Both the position numbers and the translations under genes were made by a program. From Thermoclostridium stercorarium subsp. stercorarium DSM 8532 (GTDB taxonomy: Bacteria > Bacillota > Clostridia > DSM-8532), in NCBI RefSeq assembly GCF_000331995.1, contig NC_020134.1, positions 620,001 to 684,000 of the forward strand: a stretch of DNA of 64,000 nt, written 5' to 3'. Within the stretch, counting starts at the first letter, position 1; the number at the start of each line of letters is the position of its first letter. Positions 1 through 9,089 of this stretch are shown here, one piece after another. Below the pieces are notes generated by a model. The model saw nothing but the letters and a program-made list of their open reading frames with translations. It did no database searches and was not told the origin of the DNA.

Positions 1-11
1 GAGTGTGTGGC

Positions 12-1058
12 ATGGATACGGTTACTTTGGTCAAACAGCTTTGCGATTTGAATGCACCGGTTGGGAGCGAGCATCTGGCAGCAGAGAAGTTAAAGTCCCT
101 TTTCGAGCCGTATTGCGATGAAGTTTATGTGGATGATTTCTTTAACGTAACAGGATACAAAAAAGGAACTTCGGATAAACCGGGGAAAATTATCATCACC
201 GCCCATTATGATCAGATAGGAATGATCGTGTCCGGGTTTGAAAAGGGAGGATTTTTAAGGATATCCAATCTCGGAGGTGTGGATACAAAAGCCCTGCTTG
301 CCCGTGAGGTGATTGTTCACGGCAGGGAAGAAGTTTACGGTGTTATAGGCGCAAAGCCACCGCATCTTTTAAAGGATGACGAAACAAATAAAAATGTGAG
401 CATAAACGAACTTTTTATCGACACGGGCTACACGGATGATGTTATAAAGCAAAAGGTTTCGGTAGGCGATCCCGTAACGGTCGTCGCCTCGGTGGCTGAA
501 ATGAAGAACCGGTGTGTGGCCGGCAGAAGCCTTGACAACCGCGCAGGGGTGGCGGCACTTGTGTTAATCCTTAAGGAACTGAGGAATATAAAGCATCCGA
601 ATGATATATATGTAATAGCGACTGTTCAGGAAGAAACAGGGCTTTTGGGAGCGGTTGCCTCGTCGTATTCCCTGGAACCGGACCTGGCGGTGGTTATTGA
701 CGTATGCCATGGAGACATGCCCGATGCCGACAAATCCCAGTGTTTTCCCCTGAATAAAGGAGTTCCGGTGGGTGTCGGCCCTGCATTTCACAGTGAGTAT
801 ACCGTTGCCTTGTTTGAAACCGCCAGAAGGGAACGGATACCTACACAGCGCTGCATAGAGCCCGGAAACCCGGGCACCGAAGCATGGGCCATTCAGGTAT
901 CCCGGACCGGTGTTCCGACGGTTGAGGTGGGAATACCTCTGAGGTACATGCATACAACCGCCGAGCTGATTTCATTGCAGGATTTGGAAAATGCGGCCGT
1001 ACTTGTGGCAAGGTATGTTTCGGGGGATATATTGAAAAAAAGCGAAGAGTTTGAATAG
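12..1058 (+). CDS. M42 family metallopeptidase (first of three)
   Basis: Cytosolic di-metal aminopeptidase or endoglucanase-like M42 peptidase of about 348 residues, the usual family length. Metal-ligand motifs are visible in order: AHYDQIG, SLDNRAG, VQEETG, VIDVCHGD and RYMH. The His, Asp, Glu-Glu, Asp and His ligands are kept, but the usual AHMDE and LDDR wording is altered (Gln for Glu, Asn for the second Asp), so this copy diverges from the next two. The ATG at 12 is preferred over the GTG at 3. The window edge hides any upstream ribosome-binding site, so a longer start cannot be excluded. It is followed 60 bases on by two more M42 genes in the same direction, probably one operon for terminal peptide breakdown. 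Confidence 0.9.
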   Translation: MDTVTLVKQLCDLNAPVGSEHLAAEKLKSLFEPYCDEVYVDDFFNVTGYKKGTSDKPGKIIITAHYDQIGMIVSGFEKGGFLRISNLGGVDTKALLAREVIVHGREEVYGVIGAKPPHLLKDDETNKNVSINELFIDTGYTDDVIKQKVSVGDPVTVVASVAEMKNRCVAGRSLDNRAGVAALVLILKELRNIKHPNDIYVIATVQEETGLLGAVASSYSLEPDLAVVIDVCHGDMPDADKSQCFPLNKGVPVGVGPAFHSEYTVALFETARRERIPTQRCIEPGNPGTEAWAIQVSRTGVPTVEVGIPLRYMHTTAELISLQDLENAAVLVARYVSGDILKKSEEFE

Positions 1059-1118
1059 ATATCGGGTTCGCAAAACATTAAAAGCATGGAATAAGGCTAC
1101 CGGAAGGGGTATTTTGAT

Positions 1119-2150
1119 ATGAGACAAAAACTTGCCGAACTTACATGGCTTGACGGCATATCAGGAAATGAGCAGAACGTACGCAATTTTATAATACAAA
1201 ACCTTCCCGACAAATCGCTGAAGTATTATGTGGACAATATCGGAAACCTGATTGTAAAAGGCAGAAGCAATGGGAACTGCAATCTGAGGGTAATGGTTGC
1301 CGCGCATATGGACGAAGTGGGTTTTATGGTCAATTATATAACCGACGACGGAAAACTTAAATTTTCCCCCGTCGGCGGCGTGGATAGCCGTATTCTGATT
1401 GGTCAGCATGTGCGTGTGGGAAAGGATAAAATTCCGGGCGTAATCGGGTATAAGTCCATCCATTTGCAGGACAAAAGCGAAAGGGAGAGCGTCGTAAAAA
1501 TCAAAAGCCTTTATATAGACATAGCCGCAAAGGACAGGGAAAATGCGCAGGAGCTTGTCAGCACCGGCGATTACGTCGCCTTTGCCTCAGAGCCTGTTTT
1601 TTTCGGCGACGGAAAAATAAAGGCGAAGGCACTGGACGACAGAGCGGGATGCGCGGTAATTATGGAACTTCTGAAGGAAACCTGGCCGTTTGAATTGTAT
1701 GCGTGTTTTACTGTGCAGGAAGAAATAGGGCTTAGAGGGGCACTTGTCGCGGCAAACAGGGTTAAGCCCGATATCGGCATTGTGCTTGAGGGAACAACCT
1801 GTGCTGACGTCCCGAAGGTAAAGGAGCATGAAACGTCGACGGTAATGGGAAAGGGACCGTCAATAAGCTTTGCCGACAGGACTTCTCTGGCCGACAGAGA
1901 GCTTTTTAATCACTTTATAAATACCGCTGAAAAGGAAGGCATTCGATATCAGATTAAAAACACGGTGTCCGGCGGAAATGACGCTGGAAGAATACAGACA
2001 TCGGGTACGGGGGTCAGGACTTTGGTTGTATCGGTTCCGTGTCGTTATATTCATTCGCCGGTATCGGTCCTTGATTTGAATGATCTGGACAATATGCTGA
2101 AACTGGTAAGCAGGTCTTTGCATACATTGCCTGAAGCATTAGGGAGGTAG
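1119..2150 (+). CDS. M42 family metallopeptidase (second of three)
   Basis: Second M42 aminopeptidase, 343 residues. It has AHMDEVG, ALDDRAG, VQEEIGLRGA, GGNDAG and RYIH, the complete set of metal ligands and the catalytic Glu. A GGAAGGGG ribosome-binding site lies just upstream of the ATG. The gene ends in a TAG that abuts the AGGGAGG serving the third copy, so the two are almost certainly co-transcribed and translated in succession. In this family oligomeric tetrahedral (TET) particles trim short peptides, sometimes with complementary specificities between paralogues. The specificity of this copy cannot be read from sequence. Confidence 0.92.
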   Translation: MRQKLAELTWLDGISGNEQNVRNFIIQNLPDKSLKYYVDNIGNLIVKGRSNGNCNLRVMVAAHMDEVGFMVNYITDDGKLKFSPVGGVDSRILIGQHVRVGKDKIPGVIGYKSIHLQDKSERESVVKIKSLYIDIAAKDRENAQELVSTGDYVAFASEPVFFGDGKIKAKALDDRAGCAVIMELLKETWPFELYACFTVQEEIGLRGALVAANRVKPDIGIVLEGTTCADVPKVKEHETSTVMGKGPSISFADRTSLADRELFNHFINTAEKEGIRYQIKNTVSGGNDAGRIQTSGTGVRTLVVSVPCRYIHSPVSVLDLNDLDNMLKLVSRSLHTLPEALGR

Positions 2151-2156
2151 AAATGC

Positions 2157-3152
2157 ATGATATCATTGCTGAAGGAACTTACAAATGCTTACGGACCCTC
2201 AGGACGGGAAGACGAGATAAGAAATGTAATAAGGGAAAAAATATCTTCACGGGCTGATGAAGTTTATACCGATACGCTCGGAAACCTCATTGCGGTGAAA
2301 AAGGGCTCGGGAAAGGGAAAAAGGATAATGCTTGCCGCCCATATGGACGAAATCGGGCTGGTGGCTTCTTATATTGATGAAAAAGGATTTATCCGCATTT
2401 CAAACATTGGCGGGATTAACCCGTATGTGGCCGCAGGACAGCGGGTAAAATTCCATAACGGCATAACCGGGTGCGTTTGCTATGAAGAAAACATAACCGA
2501 TTTTAAAGATTTGAAGCTGGAAAGAATGTATATTGACATCGGGACAAACAAACGGGAAATTACGATGGAATGTGTCAAACCCGGTGATATGGCTGTTTTC
2601 TGCGGTGAAACTATAGAACAGAACGGAAGGTTTATATCAAAGGCGCTGGATGACAGAATAGGCTGCGCAATTCTGATTAAACTTATGGAAAAGATCGAAG
2701 ACTGCCCCAACGACATTATTTTTGTCTTCACCGTACAGGAGGAAGTGGGGCTTCGCGGCGCAGGCCCTGCCGCTTTTGCCGTTAAGCCTGACGTGGCCGT
2801 CGCCGTGGATGTCACGAATACGGGCGACACACCCGAATGCAGGCCATTGGCAATAGAACTGGGAAAGGGCCCGGCGGTGATGATAAAGGACAACAGGACC
2901 ATCTCCCATCCAAAGGTGAAAAATGCGCTGATAGAATGCGCCGAGAAAAACGGAATCCCGTACCAGCTTGAAGTTATGAGCGTCGGAGGAAACGACGCAG
3001 GAACAATTCATACCGCTGCGGGAGGAATTCCCGCAGGTGCCGTTTCAATACCCTGCAGGTATCTGCACCGGCCTTGCGAAATGGTGGACAAAAACGACGC
3101 ATTGAATGCCGTTAAACTACTGGAAGCGTTTGTTATGAATCCGGCGCTTTAG
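2157..3152 (+). CDS. M42 family metallopeptidase (third of three)
   Basis: Third M42 aminopeptidase, 331 residues, the last gene of the tandem set. It has AHMDEIG, ALDDRIG, VQEEVGLRGA, AVDVTNTGDTPE, GGNDAGTIH and RYLHRP, giving all expected metal ligands. It starts at the ATG at 2157 with AGGGAGG at 2141-2147. An out-of-frame ATG at 2153 is not used. The gene is closely spaced (6 bases) after the previous copy and is followed by a strong terminator. The three copies differ at the residues around the metal site and at the C terminus, which suggests old duplication with divergence rather than a recent repeat. Confidence 0.93.
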   Translation: MISLLKELTNAYGPSGREDEIRNVIREKISSRADEVYTDTLGNLIAVKKGSGKGKRIMLAAHMDEIGLVASYIDEKGFIRISNIGGINPYVAAGQRVKFHNGITGCVCYEENITDFKDLKLERMYIDIGTNKREITMECVKPGDMAVFCGETIEQNGRFISKALDDRIGCAILIKLMEKIEDCPNDIIFVFTVQEEVGLRGAGPAAFAVKPDVAVAVDVTNTGDTPECRPLAIELGKGPAVMIKDNRTISHPKVKNALIECAEKNGIPYQLEVMSVGGNDAGTIHTAAGGIPAGAVSIPCRYLHRPCEMVDKNDALNAVKLLEAFVMNPAL

Positions 3153-3211
3153 GTTTTTGGGTATTATCCTTTCAACTGCTTCCTGTTATTCTTTTTGCCC
3201 GCGCAAATAGT

Positions 3212-3264
3212 CTGTTTGCTTTGACAGGTTAGTCTTTTGCCTGTTGAAGCAAACAGTTTTTTTT
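3212..3264 (+). terminator. Rho-independent terminator after M42 operon
   Basis: Perfect 10-bp outer inverted repeat CTGTTTGCTT / AAGCAAACAG with further partial pairing (GACAGG/CCTGTT) inside, followed by a run of eight T. It closes the M42 operon. Confidence 0.88.
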
Positions 3265-3389
3265 AATTTGCAATGCAATATATGGAAATTGTGTGCAAAA
3301 ATAGAGTTATAGTCTTTATATCCTAATTATAAATATGATTTTTCGATCGCATAATAATTATGTATCCTTAAACTAAAAGGAGGACGGAT

Positions 3390-3821
3390 ATGAGTATTTT
3401 TGACGATGTTTTATTTGAGACCAATTCAAAGAAGAAAGGTAAAAATAAGCAAAATTCAGGCAGGAAAACCGAAAATAAAATAAAGGAGTTCAAGGAAGAA
3501 TTTTCAGAAAACATAAGTGAATATGATTATCAGCCTTACAGGAACAACGGTGTAATTTTAACCAGGCTGTCAGATCACAGCGCAAGCGTTAAATATGACG
3601 GATTGCTTGCCAAATGCGGGGCAGAGGACGTATATACCGTAGTGGGGTATGGAAGCAACAGCAACTGGGAAAACGTGCAAACAATCCGCATGAACAGGGT
3701 GGGTAACACATTCCAGGCCGACATACCTGCAATACCCGGCAAAAACATAAATATTGCGTTCAAGGACGGAGCCAATAACTGGGACAACAACAGCGGTATG
3801 AATTATACCTTTGTACAGTAA
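3390..3821 (+). CDS. Small cytosolic CBM25/53-like starch- or glycogen-binding protein
   Basis: A 143-residue protein. Residues 1-45 are highly charged and Lys-rich (KKKGKNK type) and look disordered. Residues about 55-143 form one carbohydrate-binding module of the CBM25/CBM53 type, recognisable by the VVGYG...W start, a central FQADIPAIPGKN strand and the AFKDGANNWDNNSGMNY end with the aromatic residues that bind alpha-glucans in this family. There is no signal peptide or catalytic domain, so the protein probably stays in the cytosol and binds glycogen. Its start is firm (AAAGGAGG 9 bases before the ATG). It sits alone between terminators. glgA lies 29 kb away in the same window. Role inferred, not shown. 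Confidence 0.8.
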   Translation: MSIFDDVLFETNSKKKGKNKQNSGRKTENKIKEFKEEFSENISEYDYQPYRNNGVILTRLSDHSASVKYDGLLAKCGAEDVYTVVGYGSNSNWENVQTIRMNRVGNTFQADIPAIPGKNINIAFKDGANNWDNNSGMNYTFVQ

Positions 3822-3830
3822 GTTTACAGC

Positions 3831-3854
3831 AAGTGCATCGGTTAAGATGCACTT
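3831..3854. terminator. Hairpin between convergent genes
   Basis: Perfect 9-bp stem AAGTGCATC / GATGCACTT with a 6-base loop, between the ends of two convergent genes. The T-tract on either side is weak, so it may act as a modest bidirectional terminator or an RNA 3' end stabiliser. Confidence 0.55.
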
Positions 3855-4015
3855 CATTTATGGTTTTCGTCAACAAATTCCTTTTCTATTTCCACATTCA
3901 TTTCTGACGGGATGGGTACCTTTGTTTCAGGCAATTCCTCATGCACCTCCGCTATTGCCAAAGTGCGCCATTCTTTTAACTTGTCGGGATCAAGTTTTTT
4001 CTGTTTTCTTATCAT
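3854..4015 (-). CDS. Small conserved-looking protein, 53 aa, unknown function
   Basis: Short gene reading M-I-R-K-Q-K-K-L-D-P-D-K... to ...DENHK, 53 residues, very rich in Lys and Glu with no Cys and no membrane segment. The evidence that it is real is a good ribosome-binding site (GAGGTGAACAG before the ATG on the minus strand), normal amphipathic charged composition and an end that stops exactly at the intergenic hairpin. A Trp at 16 and an EVHEELPETKVPIP stretch suggest an N-terminal helix followed by an extended tail. I do not recognise the family. It is convergent with the CBM25-like gene. Confidence 0.6.
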   Translation of the reverse strand: MIRKQKKLDPDKLKEWRTLAIAEVHEELPETKVPIPSEMNVEIEKEFVDENHK

Positions 4016-4204
4016 ACCTGTTCACCTCACGGTCATATATTTTATTTAAATCAGGTGTTATATATTTACCAAAACTTTTAAAGATTAAACATTTGTTTAT
4101 TAAATAACAGGCAAAACCAATATACCGGAATGTTGTATCATTCTTTAAGGCATTCCAAAATTTACGGATTTACAATATCACTTGCCGTGGCAGACCGTAT
4201 GTCT

Positions 4205-6244
4205 TTATGACATTAACCGGGCAAATTCGTCCAAATCCGAAACCGGCTCATTGCATGTAAAGTTTTCACATACGTAGGCGGCTGTTTTTCCCGCAGGCGC
4301 CGTATAATCCTTTATATGGGGAATTACATCTTCAAGCCGTTTATATCGGCTGCCATATAAAATTAATACGGTGAACGGGCGATAATTTTCATTTATGACA
4401 TTGATAAAAGGCATAAGCCTGCTTTCAGATTCGTCCGAAACAAGAAATACCCTTTGGTCGGGCTGGATATAGCCAAGGAAAGAAGTAAGCATGTAGACGT
4501 ATCCCAAAGGATTTTGGGAAATTTCACCGCTGAACGCGTCAATCTGGTTTTCAAAACTGTCTGAATAACTTAAGTCACCGGTGATTTGCGACAGTTTCAG
4601 AAGGTTCATTGCCATCACCGAATTGCCCGACGGCATTGCACCGTCATAGGCGTCTTTCGGCCTCGTTATTAGCCTTTCGGCATCGTTTCCGTAAAAGAAG
4701 AAGCCGCCTTTTTCGTCGTCCAGAAAAAGCCCGTTTATTTCCTCGTTTATTGACACGGCATCAATTAAATATCCGGGCTCATGGGTCGACTGATACAGTT
4801 CAATATAAGCCCACTGCAGGTAAGCGTAATCATCGAGAAATGCAGGAATGTCCGCGCTTCCGTCCCTGTAACGTGCAAGAAGCCGGCCGTCCTCACGTAC
4901 CAGTTTGGCTTTAATGAACGATACTGCTTTTTTGGCCATGTTTATGAGATTCATATCTTTAAGGATTCGGCCTCCAACGGCTAAAGAAGCAGCCATCAGT
5001 GCATTCCATGATGTTAAGATTTTGTCATCCTTAAACGGCCTTATTCTCTTTTCCCGTGTTTCGAACAGTTTTTTTCTGCATATTTCGATAAAATCGCTGT
5101 CCGAAGGATCGGCGTTAATCAGGTTCGGAATATTACGCCCTTCAAAATTACCGGAAGGAGTGATGTCAAAAATCCCGCAAAAACGCTTTCCGTCTTCGTC
5201 GCCCAGGACGGACATTACTTCTTCATAAGTCCATGTGTAAAAAAATCCTTCAACACCTTCCGAATCCGCGTCCTCGGCGGAGTAAAACGCGCCTTCAGGC
5301 GACGTCATATCTCTTTCGATGTATTTGTAAATCTCAGCTGCAATTCTGGCGTATTTGTCCTTTTTTGTTGCCTGATATGCTTCGGAATATGCCATCGCCA
5401 GCAAGGCATTGTCGTAAAGCATTTTTTCAAAATGGGGTATAAGCCATTTCCTGTCGGTGGAATAACGACAGAAACCAAAACCTATATGATCGTAGATTCC
5501 GCCTTTGTGCATCGAATCAAGGGTTTTTTCCACCATTTCCAATGCTTTTTTTTCTCCTGTCGCATACCAATATCTGAGCAGAAAAAGAAGGTTATGCGGG
5601 GCGGGAAATTTGGGTGCGTTTCCAAATCCGCCATATACGGGGTCAAAAGAGCTTTCCAGCTGTTTATAGATGTCATCAATTATGGTTTCACTTAATACTT
5701 CATGCTGATAATCATTGTCTTCCGAATAAACAGAATTTAAAATTTGTTCACCAAGTCTCTCAAGATCCTTTTTGTTTTCCTCCCAGGCTCTGTGCGCGCT
5801 TTTAAGTATTGTAACAAGGCCGGGCATACCGTGCCGGTCGTTTTTCGGAAAATACGTGCCTGCAAAGAACGGCTTTTTGTCGGGAGTCATTATTATCGTC
5901 AGCGGCCAGCCGCCGTGACCTGTGATAGCCTGGCAGAAAGTCATATAAATATGGTCAATGTCGGGCCGTTCCTCCCGATCCACTTTAATGGCCACGAAAT
6001 GTTTATTTAAAATATCGGCCACTTCTTCATCCTCAAAGCTTTCCCGTTCCATCACATGACACCAGTGGCAGGTGGAATAGCCTATTGAAAGAAATACCGG
6101 CTTATTTTCGGATTTTGCTTTATTAAAAGCCTCATCACACCATGGGAACCAGTCTACCGGATTATATGCATGCTGCAGCAGGTAGGGCGATTTTTCGTTT
6201 ATAAGTCTGTTGGCTTTTCTTAATTCTTTTTCAGGTAATGTCAT
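4205..6244 (-). CDS. yyaL: Thioredoxin-domain protein, YyaL/DUF255 family
   Basis: A 679-residue protein with the two-part build of the YyaL/SSP411 family. An N-terminal thioredoxin-like domain (about 1-165) opens with [20 protein letters not shown] and has a CHWC redox motif at 59-62. It is followed by an (alpha/alpha)6-barrel domain resembling N-acylglucosamine 2-epimerase and cellobiose epimerases (about 190-560). Full length for the family. The start is supported by GGAGGT before the ATG. The reaction is not established for the family, and annotations as a sugar epimerase or redox protein are both guesses. It is monocistronic, transcribed away from the AraC regulator on its right. Confidence 0.92.
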   Translation of the reverse strand: MTLPEKELRKANRLINEKSPYLLQHAYNPVDWFPWCDEAFNKAKSENKPVFLSIGYSTCHWCHVMERESFEDEEVADILNKHFVAIKVDREERPDIDHIYMTFCQAITGHGGWPLTIIMTPDKKPFFAGTYFPKNDRHGMPGLVTILKSAHRAWEENKKDLERLGEQILNSVYSEDNDYQHEVLSETIIDDIYKQLESSFDPVYGGFGNAPKFPAPHNLLFLLRYWYATGEKKALEMVEKTLDSMHKGGIYDHIGFGFCRYSTDRKWLIPHFEKMLYDNALLAMAYSEAYQATKKDKYARIAAEIYKYIERDMTSPEGAFYSAEDADSEGVEGFFYTWTYEEVMSVLGDEDGKRFCGIFDITPSGNFEGRNIPNLINADPSDSDFIEICRKKLFETREKRIRPFKDDKILTSWNALMAASLAVGGRILKDMNLINMAKKAVSFIKAKLVREDGRLLARYRDGSADIPAFLDDYAYLQWAYIELYQSTHEPGYLIDAVSINEEINGLFLDDEKGGFFFYGNDAERLITRPKDAYDGAMPSGNSVMAMNLLKLSQITGDLSYSDSFENQIDAFSGEISQNPLGYVYMLTSFLGYIQPDQRVFLVSDESESRLMPFINVINENYRPFTVLILYGSRYKRLEDVIPHIKDYTAPAGKTAAYVCENFTCNEPVSDLDEFARLMS

Positions 6245-6501
6245 AACTAATTAAAACCTCCAAATATCGTATTTGATTATATTATTCCAATACCCGATAA
6301 AGGTATGCAGCAAACAAAAGCCTGCTGAAGAGATGATCGGACTAAGCTTAAGCAAACCTTAGCATCGCGTCCGACTGTTTCTGCCTTAAGCAGAATCACT
6401 GAAAAACCGGTGTCCGGTAAGAGATTAGACTGACGCATATCGGTGAAAAAGGTATTTTCGCTGATTATATTCCGGGATCCTGTTCTGGAAAGGTGATTGG
6501 T

Positions 6502-6810
6502 ATGCATTACCAGGTATATACCTGTCCGCCGACAATAACCATTAAGATGCCGAATAACAACGTTGTTGCCACCGCGAACTCCGCATACAGGTCTTCAAGC
6601 TCGGACGGCGGAGCATGGTATTCGGACGATACTGTGAAACCTGGAACTGAGGATACAAAATGAGCTCCTTCTTCCGAGTATACCGTGACAGCGGATGCGG
6701 GCCAGAAAGTATCTTACCGCATTCCTGAAAATGTCGATTCTAAACGCTTGGTTCCATATTATATGGTAAACGGCATAAAGGTATATGTTCCGATGAGTTC
6801 GTTTCAATAA
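6502..6810 (+). pseudogene. Possible decayed coding remnant in a 640-base gap
   Basis: The stretch 6245-6881 has no intact gene. On the plus strand one frame reads from an ATG at 6502 through a protein-like sequence (YSDDTVKPGTEDTK) to an in-frame TGA at 6661-6663, then continues in the same frame (SEYTVTADAGQKVSYRIP...) to a TAA at 6808-6810. Open reading also extends upstream of the ATG to about 6430. The downstream part looks like the C-terminal end of an extracellular or structural protein. No ribosome-binding site is clear. I read it as a remnant with a nonsense mutation, not as a working gene. Family unknown. Confidence 0.35.
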
Positions 6811-6881
6811 TAAAAATGATAAAAAACATCAAGTCTTATAAAAATATGCATGCTATAATGTTCCTGGAAGGTGCAAAGAAC

Positions 6882-7808
6882 ATGGATTATATTTCAAGAA
6901 TTAAAGCAACTATAGACTATATAGAGGAAAATATCAGAAGCCCTATTGATTTGCTGGATTTGAGCAAAAAAGCGTTCTGTTCTGTACCTCATTTTTACAG
7001 GATATTTAACAGTATTGTCGGAATGTCAGTCAAGGATTATATAAGAAAAAGACGGCTCAGTATTGCAGCCAAGGAACTTATTTCCAATCCCCGAAAAAGA
7101 ATTATTGATATAGCTTATGATTATGATTTTAACTCACAGGAGGTATTTACGCGGGCGTTCCTGAAAGAGTTTGGAATAACACCCGGGGAATACAGAAGAA
7201 AAAACGGCGAGGGTATTGTTCTGTTCGATAAGTTTGATTTTTCTGGAGGTGAAAAGAAAATGGTTGTTGGAAAGCTGAATGACGTCAGGATAGTCAGACT
7301 TGAACCGATGAAGGTTGCATACTACAGGGGATATGGCATAAACCCTGAAAGAGAAGCGTGGATACCTATTACCGAATGGCTGCTTTCAGATGCTAAAGAG
7401 CTTTATTTCAGGCAGTTCGGCAGGTATCCGGAAGTAAAGGAACTGCTTAAATGGGCGGAAGAGAATGACCTGTACAAACCGCCGAAGGGCAGAAGGTATT
7501 TCGGTTTTGACAATCCTCTTAAGACCGAAGATAAAGCTGAATACGGATATGAAGTCTGGGTAACATTAAGCGGAAGTGAAAAAGAGGATGACAAGGTGAA
7601 ATTCAAGGATTTTGAAGGCGGGTTGTATGCGGTAACCCGAGCCAAAAAGAGTTCCAAAAGCCTGATTGAAACCTGGCAGAAATTGTTTAAATGGCTTGAA
7701 ACAAGCGGGTATAAACACGGCAATCATCAATGGCTGGAAGAATACGTAACGGTCGAGGGAAAAAAAGGCTTTGTGGCATTTGACTTATATATGCCTATTT
7801 CTGAATAA
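6882..7808 (+). CDS. AraC-type regulator with GyrI-like effector domain
   Basis: A 308-residue transcription factor. Residues about 5-105 hold two AraC helix-turn-helix units (IDLLDLSKKAFCSVPHFYRIF and DIAYDYDFNSQEVFTRAF...FGITPGEYR). After a linker, residues about 125-305 form a GyrI/SOUL-type effector-binding domain (VRIVRLEPMKVAYYRGYG, EYGYEVWVTL, YAVTRAK) that in relatives binds small hydrophobic molecules. The start at 6882 is chosen because GGAAGGTG lies 9-10 bases upstream. An earlier ATG at 6816 has no such site. Ligand and targets cannot be told. There is no obvious operon partner. Confidence 0.9.
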   Translation: MDYISRIKATIDYIEENIRSPIDLLDLSKKAFCSVPHFYRIFNSIVGMSVKDYIRKRRLSIAAKELISNPRKRIIDIAYDYDFNSQEVFTRAFLKEFGITPGEYRRKNGEGIVLFDKFDFSGGEKKMVVGKLNDVRIVRLEPMKVAYYRGYGINPEREAWIPITEWLLSDAKELYFRQFGRYPEVKELLKWAEENDLYKPPKGRRYFGFDNPLKTEDKAEYGYEVWVTLSGSEKEDDKVKFKDFEGGLYAVTRAKKSSKSLIETWQKLFKWLETSGYKHGNHQWLEEYVTVEGKKGFVAFDLYMPISE

Positions 7809-7821
7809 ACCATTTTCTGCC

Positions 7822-7854
7822 TGCGCCATTCGTTCAGTAAAGGCGCATATTTTT
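7822..7854 (+). terminator. Terminator after AraC-GyrI gene
   Basis: Inverted repeat TGCGCC / GGCGCA with a 14-base loop followed by ATATTTTT, 13 bases after the stop codon. Confidence 0.6.
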
Positions 7855-7975
7855 ACAGGTTTTATAATTCATAATGATTACAAGAATGGCTGTAGAAAAC
7901 CGTTATGTTGAACACGGAACAAGCAATGCGGTAAAATAACAAAAAAGGCGATGGAAGGATCATTATATGCAGATT

Positions 7976-8736
7976 TCATTTTGTAACGGGAATGACAAAG
8001 AATACCAATACAAACTCAATAATTTGCTTAAGGAACACCAAATATATGAGGCCGTTCAAAATCAACCTTAAAGGCCGTGAGTTGATCCTGTTCAGTTTTT
8101 CCTCAAAAATGGCGTCTTTTACAGAAAAAAGACAGAATAGAATAACCATGCAAATTATTAAAATCATTTCGGTGTGCCTTGATAAAATATTATAAACAGA
8201 AACAATAACCGCTGAAATTACCGAAACCCAAATGACTATATTGCATACTATGAATGCTTTAACTGCATTTTCCGCATTCGCATTTTCCTTATCTTCATTA
8301 CTGCAAAACTCGTTTCCGGCAAGTATCGAATCTGCGCCTCTTCGGTATTTTCCATTTTCATTGCGCTTAACAGAAAAGAAAACAGCTCCCTTTTATTTAA
8401 TACGCAATCCAGGCTGAAAACCTTTTTGCCGATTTTTACAGTATCCCTGCTCAAAAATTTAATGTCGTTATTATCAAAGGTAAGGCTGCTTAAAAGGAAT
8501 CTGTCCACCAATATTTTTCCGTTTTCGTATAATGAAACTCGTTTAATTCGGTTAAGGATTAAATAGAACGAAAATACAGCCAAAATTGTTGCCAAAGCCG
8601 CAAATATGATGCTTGATAAACTGTCGCGGCAGGTAAAAAACACAAACGTATTTCCTGCCATCAAAACTGCGATGCAGCCTGTCATGATGATTATATTTTT
8701 AGCCGAATATATAACTTTTATCTGATTTTTTAACAT
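7976..8736 (-). pseudogene. Membrane protein broken by a frameshift
   Basis: The gene starts at 8736 with an excellent ribosome-binding site (AAGGAGGGG) and encodes two membrane helices (about residues 15-33 and 41-60) followed by a soluble PH-like region (VSLYENGKILVDRFLL). Near 8388-8397 the sequence T4/G3 on the coding strand (AATAAAAGGG) is a likely slip point. In the original frame the protein runs on as low-quality basic sequence to 8248. In the -1 frame it continues without a stop as KGAVFFSVKRNENGKYRRGA and then two or three clear membrane helices, ending at 7976. The second part has no ATG, GTG or TTG before position 8167, so it cannot be a separate full gene. The intact product would be about 250 residues. 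Family not recognised. Confidence 0.6.
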
Positions 8737-9089
8737 ATACCCCTCCTTACCAAATGATTACTGGCTATAATGGTATATTTTGTTACCATGAATGCCAAGT
8801 TGTTTAAATAAGCCTGTAATACGGATTTTTCTTGTAAACCGAAACCTAAAAACAGCCGAAACAAAGAGTATATGCTAAAAACAGGGGAGGGGGGCATAAT
8901 GTCTGAGTTTTTATTTTTTGACATATTCAGGAGTAAATGCTGAGTTCTGGAGTTAAGACATTTTTTTCAAATAATTCGTTTACGGAATAGAATCCGTGAA
9001 TGAATCAGAACCCGGTGAACATCGTATATTGTCTGAAATAACGTTTGTTCCCGAAAACAGACAAAACAGTGAGGAGGAAAAAGTATAAT
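8737..9089. other. Intergenic region between divergent genes
   Basis: 353 bases between the frameshifted membrane protein (minus) and the chemoreceptor (plus). It holds the ribosome-binding sites of both and a short ACGGA/TCCGT inverted repeat near 8990. No riboswitch or clear sigma-D-like chemotaxis promoter could be recognised. Confidence 0.4.

Noticed and set aside
3811-4107. Plus-strand open frame of 98 codons after the CBM25-like gene
   Set aside because: It overlaps the end of the CBM25-like gene, has no ribosome-binding site and has unusual composition; the minus strand carries a better small gene here.
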